A stretch of DNA of 62,725 nucleotides, from NCBI GenBank assembly GCA_947445115.1, contig CANFCG010000013.1:1-62725 (forward strand), read 5' to 3'. The DNA is from Comamonadaceae bacterium (lineage in GTDB: Bacteria > Pseudomonadota > Gammaproteobacteria > Burkholderiales > Burkholderiaceae_C). The position numbers and the translations under genes were made by a program. Positions 9,560 to 17,605 of this stretch are shown one piece after another (the stretch's first letter is position 1; each line of letters starts with the position of its first letter). The notes below the pieces were generated by a model that was given only the letters and a program-made list of their open reading frames with translations, made no database searches and was not told where the DNA came from.

Positions 9560-10294
9560 ATGAATTACCAAGACACTCTTATTCAACTGAATCAGTCTGT
9601 TTTTCTATGGCTGAATAGTGCACTCACCAGCTATCTGCCAGATTGGTTTTGGGCTGTACTAACCATCTCTGCCCATGCTGGCATGCTGGGAGCGTTTTTT
9701 TCATGGTTTTTGTTTAAAAGGCGTGACATTCTGACCGCACTTTTTTTCTGTGCATTAAGTGGCGGCGTCATTGGCCTTTGGATCAAGCGCATCATTCAAT
9801 CTCCACGTCCAGCCGCTGTTTTGCCTGCTGATCAGTTTCACTTAATTGGTTATAAATTGGAAACGATCAGCTTTCCATCTGGCCATAGTCTGACGTCCTT
9901 CGCTTGCATGATGATTTTAATTCTGGGGTTAAATTTGCGCGGCTGGAAGGCGGCAGGTGTCGTGCTGCTTGCCACATCAATGACCCTCTCGCGTATTGCT
10001 GTTGGTGCGCACTGGCCTGTCGACATCTTGGTCGGCGCGATGATGGGCGTGATGTTTGGTTATGTGTCCATTAAAGCAGCGCAATTTGCACATCAAAAAT
10101 ATCCGTTTTTTGAATCATTGCCGTACATATGGATTCAAGCGCTTGGTATTTGCCTAAGTAGCGGCGCACTGTTCATGACACGTATGGGTTACCGAATCGC
10201 ATTGCCTTGGCAAGCTATTGTGGGTCTAATGGGTGTTGTCGTTCCATTATTCTTTATCTACAACCGACTACTTCCATCGAAAAAGAGGAGATGA
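9560..10294 (+). CDS. PAP2 family membrane phosphatase (paralog B)
   Basis: The 244-residue protein is collinear with paralog A. The N-terminus reads NQSVFLWLNSALTSYLPDWFW, against NQSFFLWLNAACAVFPDWLW in A. The PAP2 motifs are KRIIQSPRPAAV, FPSGHSLTSF and SRIAVGAHWPVDILVG, with all catalytic residues kept. Both copies therefore look active. This copy appears more AT-rich and has probably diverged in substrate or membrane context. It sits 16 bases after A and 3 bases before the diiron protein gene. Confidence 0.88.
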   Translation: MNYQDTLIQLNQSVFLWLNSALTSYLPDWFWAVLTISAHAGMLGAFFSWFLFKRRDILTALFFCALSGGVIGLWIKRIIQSPRPAAVLPADQFHLIGYKLETISFPSGHSLTSFACMMILILGLNLRGWKAAGVVLLATSMTLSRIAVGAHWPVDILVGAMMGVMFGYVSIKAAQFAHQKYPFFESLPYIWIQALGICLSSGALFMTRMGYRIALPWQAIVGLMGVVVPLFFIYNRLLPSKKRR

Positions 10295-10297
10295 ACT

Positions 10298-11143
10298 ATG
10301 CTCTACCCTGAGCTCTTTAAGCAGCTTGAATCCGTCCGCTGGGATATGGAGAAAGACATCCCTTGGGACAAGTTTGATATTGCAAGCCTGACCGAAGAGC
10401 AAGCGCAAACCATTCGCATGAACGCCATTACGGAGTGGTCGGCACTGCCAGCAACTGAGATGTTTTTGCGCGACAACAAAGACGACTCCGATTTTTCCGC
10501 TTTCATGTCGATTTGGTTTTTTGAAGAACAAAAACACTCTCTGGTGTTGATGGAATATCTACGCCGCTTTCGCCCTGACCTTGTGCCCACCGAAGAAGAA
10601 TTGCACAACGTGCGTTTTGAGTTTGAGCCTGCGCCGCCGCTAGAGACCTTGATGCTGCATTTTTGCGGCGAGATTCGCCTCAATCACTGGTATCGCCGCG
10701 CGTCCGATTGGCATACCGAGCCTGTGATCAAGCACATCTACACGACGCTCTCGCAAGACGAAGCGCGGCATGGCGGCGCGTACCTGCGCTACATGAAGCG
10801 TGCGATTGCCAAGTTTGGCGCGGAGGCAAAGGCCGCATTTGCCAAGGTTGGCGTGCTGATGGCAAGCGCTCGCCGTACCGCACAGGCGCTGCACCCGACT
10901 AACTTACACGTCAACAAGGCACTGTTCCCGAACGACACCATCCAAAGCCGTTTGCCCAACCCCGAATGGCTAGAGCATTGGCTAGATCATCAAATCAATT
11001 TTGATGCGGTGTGGGAAACCAAGGTCGTCGAGCGCATCTTGCACAACATGAGTTTGCTAATGGAACGCAGCTTTACGACGGTGCAAGAGCTGAATCGCTT
11101 TCGTAAAGAGATTACGGCAACGCTCACACCCAAATTGGCATGA
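10298..11143 (+). CDS. Ferritin-like diiron protein
   Basis: The 281-residue soluble, mainly helical protein has two halves with diiron ligands. EEQKH at residues 76-80 gives one ExxH, and DEARH at 154-158 gives the second. Each is preceded by a helix carrying a further Glu (ITEWSALPATE and CGEIRLNHW). This E/ExxH/E/ExxH layout is that of ferritin-like oxygenases and acyl-ACP desaturases. Substrate and product are unknown. It lies between membrane phosphatases and a heptose enzyme, and its stop overlaps the rfaE2 start, so an envelope-lipid or stress role is possible but inferred only from context. A ribosome-binding site (GAGGAG) overlaps the end of paralog B. Confidence 0.7.
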   Translation: MLYPELFKQLESVRWDMEKDIPWDKFDIASLTEEQAQTIRMNAITEWSALPATEMFLRDNKDDSDFSAFMSIWFFEEQKHSLVLMEYLRRFRPDLVPTEEELHNVRFEFEPAPPLETLMLHFCGEIRLNHWYRRASDWHTEPVIKHIYTTLSQDEARHGGAYLRYMKRAIAKFGAEAKAAFAKVGVLMASARRTAQALHPTNLHVNKALFPNDTIQSRLPNPEWLEHWLDHQINFDAVWETKVVERILHNMSLLMERSFTTVQELNRFRKEITATLTPKLA

Positions 11144-11616
11144 GCTTCACTTCAAAAATCGTCGCGCGCGAAGCCGCCAAAGCGGCCATTGCCAAGCTGC
11201 CCAAGCCCGTGATTTTTACCAATGGCGTATTTGATGTGCTCCACAAAGGCCATGTGACGTACCTTGCGGCAGCACGTGCGTTAGGGGCCTCGCTGGTCGT
11301 GGCTTTAAACACTGACGCCTCCGCCAAGCGCCTAGGCAAAGGGCCTGACAGGCCACTCAATAATGAGCAAGACCGCGCCCACGTGATTGCAGCGCTGGAG
11401 TCGGCGAGTCTGGTGACGTGTTTTGATGAAGACACGCCGCTAGAGATCATTGGCGAGCTGCGCCCCGACGTACTGGTCAAAGGCGGGGACTACGACATGA
11501 GTAAGCTTGCCGAGGCCAAGCTAGTTGAGAGCTACGGTGGACGGGCGCTGGCGTTATCGTTTGTTGATGGCTACTCGACCACGGCACTGGTCAAAAGAAT
11601 CCAAGCGGGAGTCTAG
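11140..11616 (+). CDS. rfaE2: D-glycero-beta-D-manno-heptose 1-phosphate adenylyltransferase
   Basis: The 158-residue protein corresponds to the adenylyltransferase half of HldE. It has the cytidylyltransferase-like nucleotide motif FTNGVFDVLHKGHVTYL (HxGH) near the N-terminus and DVLVKGGDYD before VDGYSTTALVKRI. It makes ADP-heptose for the lipopolysaccharide inner core. The kinase half is a separate gene not seen here, as is usual in Betaproteobacteria. Its start overlaps the stop of the diiron protein gene (ATGA). Confidence 0.93.
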   Translation: MSFTSKIVAREAAKAAIAKLPKPVIFTNGVFDVLHKGHVTYLAAARALGASLVVALNTDASAKRLGKGPDRPLNNEQDRAHVIAALESASLVTCFDEDTPLEIIGELRPDVLVKGGDYDMSKLAEAKLVESYGGRALALSFVDGYSTTALVKRIQAGV

Positions 11617-11619
11617 GAC

Positions 11620-11645
11620 GTCATCCCCGCGCAGGCGGGGATCCA
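11620..11645. repeat. dRS3-like palindromic repeat (GATCCCC variant)
   Basis: Two arms of type ATCCCCGC and GCGGGGAT face each other across a 4-base centre, lying between the ends of rfaE2 and pntB (convergent genes). It could act as a bidirectional terminator. Confidence 0.85.
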
Positions 11646-11660
11646 TACCGAGCCAAGCGA

Positions 11661-13085
11661 TCACTCGATGGCTTTCCCCATATCCTCAACCACCTTCTTC
11701 GCGTCGCCAAACACCATCATGGTTTTGTCCATGTAGAAGAGCTCATTGTCTAGGCCAGCGTAACCTGCTGCCATAGAGCGCTTGTTGACAATGATGGTCT
11801 TGGCTTTGTAGGCTTCCAAAATTGGCATGCCGTAAATCGCGCTGCCTTTGATATGTGCCGCAGGATTCACCACATCGTTCGCGCCCAAGATGATCGCGAC
11901 ATCGACCTGTCCAAACTCGCCGTTAATGTCTTCCATTTCATGCACTTGGTCGTACGGCACTTCGGCCTCGGCGAGTAGCACGTTCATGTGGCCCGGCATA
12001 CGGCCAGCCACGGGGTGAATCGCGTATTTCACGGTGATACCTTTGGCCGTGAGCTTGGCGGCGAGTTCTTTCACTGCATGCTGAGCGCGAGCCACGGCAA
12101 GGCCGTAGCCTGGCACGATGACAACCGTTTCGGCATTGCCGAGGACAAAGGCCGCGTCGTCCGCGCTGCCGCTCTTGACGGGGCGTTGCACCGCACTGCC
12201 AGCCACCGCAGTTGTAGTTTCACCGCCAAAACCGCCCAAAATGACGTTAAAGAACGAGCGATTCATCGCCTTGCACATGATGTAGGACAGAATCGCGCCA
12301 CTAGAGCCCACCAACGAACCCGCAATGATGAGCATGGAGTTATTCAGCGAGAAACCAATGCCCGCTGCCGCCCAGCCCGAGTAGCTATTGAGCATCGAGA
12401 CCACCACAGGCATGTCCGCGCCGCCAATCGGGATGATGATGAGTACACCCATCACAAAAGCAAGCGCAATCGCTACGGCAAACGCCTCGCTGGACTGCGT
12501 GGCGGTGTACATCACGATCGCGCCCAGCATCACAAGACCCAGCACCGCATTAAGCGGATGCTGGCCTTTGAACTGCACCGATGCGCCTTGGAACAGACGG
12601 AACTTGTACTTGCCCGACAGCTTGCCAAACGCAATCACCGAGCCGCTAAACGTAACCGCGCCAATGACGGCGCCAAGTGCCAACTCCAAACGATTGCCCG
12701 CAGGGATGGCGGCGCCTTTAGCTGCGATAGCAAACGCATTGGGTTCCACAGCCGCGGCAATCGCAATAAACACAGCCGCCAAACCAATCATGCTGTGCAT
12801 AAAAGCGACCAGCTCAGGCATCTTGGTCATCTCCACACGCTTGGCCATGATCGTGCCAGCCGCGCCGCCAGCGAGCAAGCCGAGTAACACCCAAGACAAG
12901 CCAGTGAGTGAGCCTTTAGAGAGCTCAAAAATCAACGCGGCAGTCGTGACCGCGGCAATCAACATGCCCGCCATGCCAAATGCGTTACCGCGAATCGAGG
13001 TCGTGGGATGCGATAAGCCTTTGAGCGCTTGAATAAAACAAATCGAAGCGACGAGATATAAAAAGGTAACTAAATTCATGCTCAT
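11661..13085 (-). CDS. pntB: NAD(P) transhydrogenase subunit beta
   Basis: PntB (474 residues) contains the proton-translocating membrane domain II (about eight helices, residues 1-270) and the NADP(H)-binding domain III (VIVPGYGLAVARAQHAV, then AEVPYDQVHEMEDIN). With PntA it couples proton entry to hydride transfer from NADH to NADP+, supplying NADPH. Its ATG overlaps the pntA2 stop as ATGA, so the pair is co-translated. Confidence 0.97.
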   Translation of the reverse strand: MSMNLVTFLYLVASICFIQALKGLSHPTTSIRGNAFGMAGMLIAAVTTAALIFELSKGSLTGLSWVLLGLLAGGAAGTIMAKRVEMTKMPELVAFMHSMIGLAAVFIAIAAAVEPNAFAIAAKGAAIPAGNRLELALGAVIGAVTFSGSVIAFGKLSGKYKFRLFQGASVQFKGQHPLNAVLGLVMLGAIVMYTATQSSEAFAVAIALAFVMGVLIIIPIGGADMPVVVSMLNSYSGWAAAGIGFSLNNSMLIIAGSLVGSSGAILSYIMCKAMNRSFFNVILGGFGGETTTAVAGSAVQRPVKSGSADDAAFVLGNAETVVIVPGYGLAVARAQHAVKELAAKLTAKGITVKYAIHPVAGRMPGHMNVLLAEAEVPYDQVHEMEDINGEFGQVDVAIILGANDVVNPAAHIKGSAIYGMPILEAYKAKTIIVNKRSMAAGYAGLDNELFYMDKTMMVFGDAKKVVEDMGKAIE

Positions 13086-13408
13086 GCTTTTGCTCCTTCA
13101 ACCGCGGGCACAACCTTGCGCTCTTTCTTCTTAAACATCTCAAGCATCCGGCGAGTCACTAAAAACCCACCAAATACATTGACAGCAGCAAGCGCAACGG
13201 CGAGAACCCCCATGGTTTTGCCTAGTGTGGTTTCCGTCAAAGCCGCAGCCAGCATGGCTCCGACGATAACGATGGCGGAAATCGCATTTGTCACAGCCAT
13301 CAGCGGCGTGTGCAGCGCGGGGGTGACGGTCCACACGACGTGGTAGCCCACGTAGATGGCGAGCACGAAGATGATGAGGTTGAGAATGGTGGGGGAGACT
13401 GCGTCCAT
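13082..13408 (-). CDS. pntA2: NAD(P) transhydrogenase subunit alpha part 2 (membrane part)
   Basis: This 108-residue protein has three or four hydrophobic helices (IIFVLAIYVGYHVVW, TPLMAVTNAISAIVIVGAM, VLAVALAAVNVFGGFLVTRRML). It equals the C-terminal membrane segment of E. coli PntA. Split alpha subunits are common in Burkholderiales. It lies between pntA1 (61 bases upstream, with a repeat in the gap) and pntB. Confidence 0.95.
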   Translation of the reverse strand: MDAVSPTILNLIIFVLAIYVGYHVVWTVTPALHTPLMAVTNAISAIVIVGAMLAAALTETTLGKTMGVLAVALAAVNVFGGFLVTRRMLEMFKKKERKVVPAVEGAKA

Positions 13409-13440
13409 TTGGGTTTCCTTAAAAGTTATTGCAAAACTCT

Positions 13441-13465
13441 GGATTCCCGCCTTCGCGGGAATGAC
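13441..13465. repeat. dRS3-like palindromic repeat
   Basis: An ATTCCC-N8-GGGAAT copy in the gap between pntA1 and pntA2, inside the transhydrogenase operon. A hairpin here could lower read-through from pntA1 into pntA2-pntB or stabilise mRNA ends. Confidence 0.88.
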
Positions 13466-13469
13466 GGGT

Positions 13470-14579
13470 TTATTTGGTCATCAAGCAAGCTTGCACAATG
13501 TCATCGTCCGCTGGACATTGCAGCGCGCCTTCTTTGGTCACGATCAGCTTTAAAAAGTCGAGCACATTGCGTGCGTACAGCGCCGACGAATCTGCCGCGA
13601 CTAGCGCTGGGATGTTGGTCTCGCCGATCAGCGTCACGCCGTGCTTCACCACCGTTTGGTCGGTTTCGGTGAGTGGGCAATTGCCGCCGACTCCATTAGC
13701 ACCCTTGCCTGCCGCCATATCCACAATCACGGAGCCGGGCTTCATGGACTTGACCATGTCTTCGGTAATCAAGGTGGGCGCGGCGCGGCCAGGAATCAAG
13801 GCCGTGGAGATCACGATGTCCGCATTGGCGACTCGTTTTGCCACTTCTACCGCTTGGCGTGCTAACCAGCTTGGCGGCATGGGTTTGGCGTAACCGCCCA
13901 CGCCGACCGCGGCTTCTTTTTCTTCGTCGGTCTCGTACGGCACGTCGATAAATTTACCGCCCAAAGACTCGATTTGCTCTTTCACACTGGGGCGCACATC
14001 GGATGCTTCAATCACCGCGCCTAGGCGCTTGGCGGTGGCAATGGCTTGCAAGCCCGCTACGCCCACGCCGAGAATGACCACACGCGCCGCTTTGATCGTG
14101 CCTGCCGCCGTCATCAGCATCGGCATCAAGCGCTGATAGCTGTTCGCCGCCATCATCACGGCTTTGTAGCCTGCAATATTGGCTTGGCTAGAGAGCACGT
14201 CCATGCTCTGCGCACGAGTCGTTCTCGGTGCGGCTTCCAAAGCGTACGCCGTCAAACCCTTACTGGATAAGGCCTGCAGGCCTTCCTTATCAAAAGGATT
14301 GAGCATGCCGACCAGTGTTTGACCGCTGCTCATGGATGCCAACTCGTCGCTGCTCGGACTACGCACTTTAAGCACCAGCTCACAGCCCAGCGCTGTTGCC
14401 GCGTCCGTAATCGTCACGCCAACCGCCTCGTAGGCTGCATCGGTGCAACTAGCGGCAGTGCCTGCGCCAGCTTGCACAAATATCTGATGCCCTTGCGCAA
14501 TGAGCTTTTTTGCCGTTTCAGGGGTCACAGAGACACGTGTCTCGCGGGCTGTAGTTTCTAAGGGAACGCCAATTTTCAT
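13470..14579 (-). CDS. pntA1: NAD(P) transhydrogenase subunit alpha part 1 (NAD-binding)
   Basis: The 369-residue soluble domain I binds NAD(H). It starts MKIGVPLETTARETRVSVTPETAKKL, has the alanine dehydrogenase/PNT fold, the motif AQSMDVLSSQANIAGYKAV, a Rossmann glycine motif VILGVGVAGLQAIATAKRLGA, and PGRAAPTLITEDMV. It is first in the pntA1-pntA2-pntB operon. The AAGGCTT-type word occurs at 14265-14275, coding LQALSSKG. Confidence 0.96.
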   Translation of the reverse strand: MKIGVPLETTARETRVSVTPETAKKLIAQGHQIFVQAGAGTAASCTDAAYEAVGVTITDAATALGCELVLKVRSPSSDELASMSSGQTLVGMLNPFDKEGLQALSSKGLTAYALEAAPRTTRAQSMDVLSSQANIAGYKAVMMAANSYQRLMPMLMTAAGTIKAARVVILGVGVAGLQAIATAKRLGAVIEASDVRPSVKEQIESLGGKFIDVPYETDEEKEAAVGVGGYAKPMPPSWLARQAVEVAKRVANADIVISTALIPGRAAPTLITEDMVKSMKPGSVIVDMAAGKGANGVGGNCPLTETDQTVVKHGVTLIGETNIPALVAADSSALYARNVLDFLKLIVTKEGALQCPADDDIVQACLMTK

Positions 14580-14633
14580 TTCATCTCCAAAAAATAATTC
14601 TCTGCCAATACTCCACCAATACTTACGTAAAGT

Positions 14634-14936
14634 TTACTTGCAAAACACGCGCGCCGAAAGCGGCGTGTAGATACCCAGCGTCACAGTGGCAATCACCGCA
14701 TCCATCAGCGACTGGTTCACGTCAACCGAGGCCACCTTGTCTATTCCGCCGCAAACTTGGGCCACATCTATGGTGTGCTGCTGGCCAAAGCCGCTAAAAA
14801 AGTTAGCCTGCCGCTGCTCTAGCTTGGGCGTATCAGTCTCAGATGGCGATTGACCGGTGAAGTTGAAGGTCGCATTGGCACAGCCAATAAGCGAACAAGC
14901 CACAAAACCGAGGCTCACTAAAGACTTTATCGTCAT
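14634..14936 (-). CDS. Bor family lipoprotein
   Basis: The 100-residue product starts MTIKSLVSLGFVACSLIGCAN with lipobox LIGC, so it is a lipoprotein. The mature part, with FFSGFGQQHTIDVAQVCGG and the ending TLGIYTPLSARVFCK, matches the phage lambda Bor family (PF06291) closely, including the paired Cys. Lambda Bor is an outer-membrane lipoprotein linked to serum resistance in lysogens. Its ATG overlaps the stop of the uracil glycosylase-like gene (ATGA), so here it is part of a housekeeping operon and there is no phage around it. The function is unknown. Confidence 0.85.
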   Translation of the reverse strand: MTIKSLVSLGFVACSLIGCANATFNFTGQSPSETDTPKLEQRQANFFSGFGQQHTIDVAQVCGGIDKVASVDVNQSLMDAVIATVTLGIYTPLSARVFCK

Positions 14937-15619
14937 GCTGCTTCTTTCATTGCTAGTTTTAAATCTGTCCACGCCTGCGCCTTAGCCAGTGGCTGCCTGA
15001 GTAATTGAAGCGGGTGATACGTGACGATCACTTTCCCCACAAGCCCAGAGGCGGCATGCACGGCGCCGCGTAGTTTGCCAAAAGGCATTGCTTGGGAAGC
15101 CTCGCCCAGCAAGGCTTTGGCAGCATGCGGCCCCAGCGCCACCAGCACTTTTGCAGGTAATTTTTTCAATTGATCGAGCAGCGACTCCGATTCGTTTTGC
15201 GCTGGCACCATCTGCGCCACAAAGTTTTTAGCACCCAGCACAAGCGCCATGCTGGTCAGCAATTTTTCTGCGTCGCCCGTACAAGGCTCGCCAAAAAGAA
15301 CGAAGTCGAAAGGCACTGCAGCCGAATCGGTGGGTAAATTACCAATCACGTAGCGCAGGGGCACCGAACCCGCTGGAGCAGGTGGGCTGCTGAGTACGGG
15401 CAAGCGCAGCGGAGGCTCGCGCCGCACAGGCACGGCAATTGACGACGCACGTTCGTCCTGAGACTGTCCGAGAACAGGTATCTGGTTTTTATCGGCTAGG
15501 GCAAGCTCAGCCCGAACGGAGCTTGGGGTTTGCACAGCGTCGCTTGGCTGCCACACGCGCACACCCATCTCTGCCAGCATGGCGCGTTGCCTAGGGTCTA
15601 AAACCAAGTTAGTTGTCAT
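14933..15619 (-). CDS. Uracil-DNA glycosylase family 4-like protein, degenerate
   Basis: The 228-residue protein occupies the usual place of a family 4 uracil-DNA glycosylase behind tsaB-rimI. The C-terminal motif TYHPLQLLRQPLAKAQAWTDLK matches the family THPS-x-LLR-x-P block. The active-site motif GEAPG has become GEPCTGD, only one Cys remains, and the four Cys of the iron-sulfur cluster are missing. Catalytic activity is doubtful, and the protein may be structural or specialised. It overlaps rimI upstream and the Bor-like gene downstream. Confidence 0.65.
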   Translation of the reverse strand: MTTNLVLDPRQRAMLAEMGVRVWQPSDAVQTPSSVRAELALADKNQIPVLGQSQDERASSIAVPVRREPPLRLPVLSSPPAPAGSVPLRYVIGNLPTDSAAVPFDFVLFGEPCTGDAEKLLTSMALVLGAKNFVAQMVPAQNESESLLDQLKKLPAKVLVALGPHAAKALLGEASQAMPFGKLRGAVHAASGLVGKVIVTYHPLQLLRQPLAKAQAWTDLKLAMKEAA

Positions 15620-15930
15620 AAGGTGTATTTCATCACAAGCGCGTCTTCGCCATCAGAGTAGTAACGCTTACGTATGCCGACCTGCACAAAGCCCGTTTTT
15701 AAGTAAAGATGGATAGCGGCCTTGTTTCCAGAGCGGACTTCTAACCAAACCGCTTGTCGCTGATTTTGCCGCGCCCACTCAAACGCCTCTAGCAGCAAAC
15801 CTTGCGCAAGGCCTTGCCGCCTGTGACTTGGCAGCGTTTCGATATTCAAAATCTCAGCATCATCCACGCCGCGCATGAGCTCAAGACTCGCCGCCACGGC
15901 CTTAAAAAAAACGTTGCTGTCAGGGGTCAC
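15616..15930 (-). CDS. rimI: RimI-type GNAT acetyltransferase, N-terminally short
   Basis: RimI acetylates the N-terminal alanine of ribosomal protein S18. The 104 residues cover the C-terminal two thirds of the family: VDDAEILNIETLPSHRRQGLAQGLL (acetyl-CoA-binding R/QxxGxG/A), then WLEVRSGNKAAIHLYLKTGF and RKRYYSDGEDALVM. About 45-50 N-terminal residues are lacking. The GTG start overlaps the tsaB stop (GTGA), and a dRS3-like repeat lies immediately upstream. The repeat probably replaced the 5' part of rimI, leaving a remnant that may be inactive, unless the missing strands are dispensable. Confidence 0.75.
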   Translation of the reverse strand: MTPDSNVFFKAVAASLELMRGVDDAEILNIETLPSHRRQGLAQGLLLEAFEWARQNQRQAVWLEVRSGNKAAIHLYLKTGFVQVGIRKRYYSDGEDALVMKYTL

Positions 15931-16589
15931 TGGATTCCCGCCTTTGCGGGAATGACCGAAGAGAGAATAGAAATGACGACTTGCTCTTTGGCTGCCTCAC
16001 GTTCGGCGGTGGTTTGCGCGACTTTATTACGAACATATAAAGGCAGCGCGTCCGCAGGCCTTACCTGCTGGCCCTTTGCAAGCATGTCGCCTGCCAAGGC
16101 AAGCAACGTCTGGGCTGTGGGCAAAGTACCCAGCACAAAGCTTTGCGAATCTGCCTTTGAGAGCTGCGGCTCGCCTATAGGAGTGCCCAGAGCATTCGCC
16201 GAAAAATCGAACACTTGCCAATAAATCTCGTCCATGCGGGCATCCAGCGCTGCGCTGATTTGCATCTCACTCGTTTTGGCGTGAATTTGCACGGCTACCG
16301 CATGCAACGTATTAATTGGCAAGAGTGGCACGTTGGCACCAAAGCCAAGCCCTTGCGCCACGGCGCAGCTCGCCCTGAGCCCCGTAAATGCACCTGGCCC
16401 CGCACCAAAAGCGATGCCGTCTAAATCTTGCAGCGCTAGACCGGCCCTCGTCATTAAAGTTTGAATCTCGGGAATCAGCCGACTAGAAGCCTGCGCGCCA
16501 CCCGTACCCACAAATTCATACACGTCCGCGCCGTTTTGTACAGCAATGGATAGCTCTATAGTACTGGTGTCAAATGCCAAAATTTTCAT
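15927..16589 (-). CDS. tsaB: tRNA threonylcarbamoyladenosine biosynthesis protein TsaB
   Basis: TsaB (220 residues) is the inactive ASKHA partner that pairs with TsaD and TsaE in making t6A37 in ANN-decoding tRNAs. It shows ILAFDTSTIELSIAV at the N-terminus and GIAFGAGPGAFTGLRASCAVAQGL. The last nine residues (VIPAKAGIQ) come from the dRS3-like repeat and are not family sequence. It overlaps the DMT transporter gene upstream (ATGA). TsaC (20.1 kb) and TsaD (27.2 kb) are also in this window. Confidence 0.93.
   Translation of the reverse strand: MKILAFDTSTIELSIAVQNGADVYEFVGTGGAQASSRLIPEIQTLMTRAGLALQDLDGIAFGAGPGAFTGLRASCAVAQGLGFGANVPLLPINTLHAVAVQIHAKTSEMQISAALDARMDEIYWQVFDFSANALGTPIGEPQLSKADSQSFVLGTLPTAQTLLALAGDMLAKGQQVRPADALPLYVRNKVAQTTAEREAAKEQVVISILSSVIPAKAGIQ
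15932..15956. repeat. dRS3-like palindromic repeat at the tsaB/rimI junction
   Basis: The repeat encodes the last residues of TsaB (VIPAKAGIQ) and ends one base before the GTG start of rimI. It therefore supplies both a new C-terminus for one gene and the upstream context of the next. Confidence 0.9.
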
Positions 16590-17605
16590 TTTTTTGCGCT
16601 AGATAAAACACCCAAAGCCACGCCAAATAAGGCAAGCAAGAGACCTGCGATTAAGTTCCAATAGAGCGGCTCACCTAAAAAGAACACGGCAGACAGCGCC
16701 GCCAGCGAGGGCACCAGTGCCGTCATCATGGTGGTGCGCACAGGGCCAAAGTGTTTCAGCATCATCGTAAAGCCGATGTTGCCCACGATACCAGAGCCGA
16801 CGCCTTGCATTAGCATTTGCATGATGATCTCTGAGCGCGGGGCATCCACCAAATGGCTGACCAAACCAAACGGCAGCGCCTGCAAATAAACCAAGAGCGC
16901 GTACAGCGGCACAAAACACAGCACGGCAAACACGGTAAAGGCAATCGTGGCCTGTACGGGATCAACTTTGTATTTGCGCGCCAACACCGAGTACATCGCC
17001 CACGTGCTAGAAGCACAGACAAAAAGCACATCACCCTTCCAGACATTGCCGCCATCAAAGGCTTTAAGCAAACTGGCGCCCCCCACCAAGAGGCCGCCGC
17101 AGGCAATCAAAACCAAACCCAGCGCGCGTTGCTGGGTGAAGCGCTCACCCAATATCAGCATGGCAAACAAAGCTGTCGATAGCGGCAACGTGCCCGGCAT
17201 CAGCACCGCGCCGTGAGCGGCTGGTGCATAGGTAAAGGCGGTATAGGCAAATGGCGAAAAGAGCAGTCCGCCAAAAACGCCCAACATGAGCGTTTGACGT
17301 AGTGGCAGTGGTGAGAGTCCAAACAAGCTGTAAGGCTTAACCAAACCCGTGGATTCCCGCATGCGCGGGAATGACAGATCGTGTTTTTTCATCCGACTGA
17401 CCAAAAAAACTCCCCACGGAAACACTACCAAGGCAGCGCCAATCATGCGGCAAAACACCATATCCAACGGCGTCAATGTCATCTTGGCCGAGGCGCGTCC
17501 AATCACGACAAATGCCGTCCAAACGAAGATGGTAAGAGCGGCAGCAGCGATGCCGATCCACTTGGCGTTGCTGGGTAGCTGGATCTGGGAACTAGAATTT
17601 GTCAT
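16586..17605 (-). CDS. DMT/EamA family transporter with repeat-coded loop
   Basis: The 339-residue membrane protein has two EamA repeats (about ten TM helices). The start at 17605 places a short cytoplasmic tail before TM1 (WIGIAAAALTIFVWTAFVVIG); longer frames overlap dacB. Between the second and third helices lies the stretch DLSFPRMREST, the translation of a dRS3-like repeat inserted in frame. Its ATG overlaps the dacB ATG on the other strand. Substrate unknown; DMT members export amino acids, nucleosides or other metabolites. Confidence 0.85.
   Translation of the reverse strand: MTNSSSQIQLPSNAKWIGIAAAALTIFVWTAFVVIGRASAKMTLTPLDMVFCRMIGAALVVFPWGVFLVSRMKKHDLSFPRMRESTGLVKPYSLFGLSPLPLRQTLMLGVFGGLLFSPFAYTAFTYAPAAHGAVLMPGTLPLSTALFAMLILGERFTQQRALGLVLIACGGLLVGGASLLKAFDGGNVWKGDVLFVCASSTWAMYSVLARKYKVDPVQATIAFTVFAVLCFVPLYALLVYLQALPFGLVSHLVDAPRSEIIMQMLMQGVGSGIVGNIGFTMMLKHFGPVRTTMMTALVPSLAALSAVFFLGEPLYWNLIAGLLLALFGVALGVLSSAKK
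17351..17375. repeat. dRS3-like palindromic repeat inside the DMT transporter gene
   Basis: An in-frame copy encoding SFPRMREST in a predicted hydrophilic loop. The reading frame is intact on both sides. Confidence 0.88.

Noticed and set aside
11988-12887. Long opposite-strand open frame over pntB
   Set aside because: It mirrors a conserved gene, has biased composition (His/Arg-rich) and no family resemblance.
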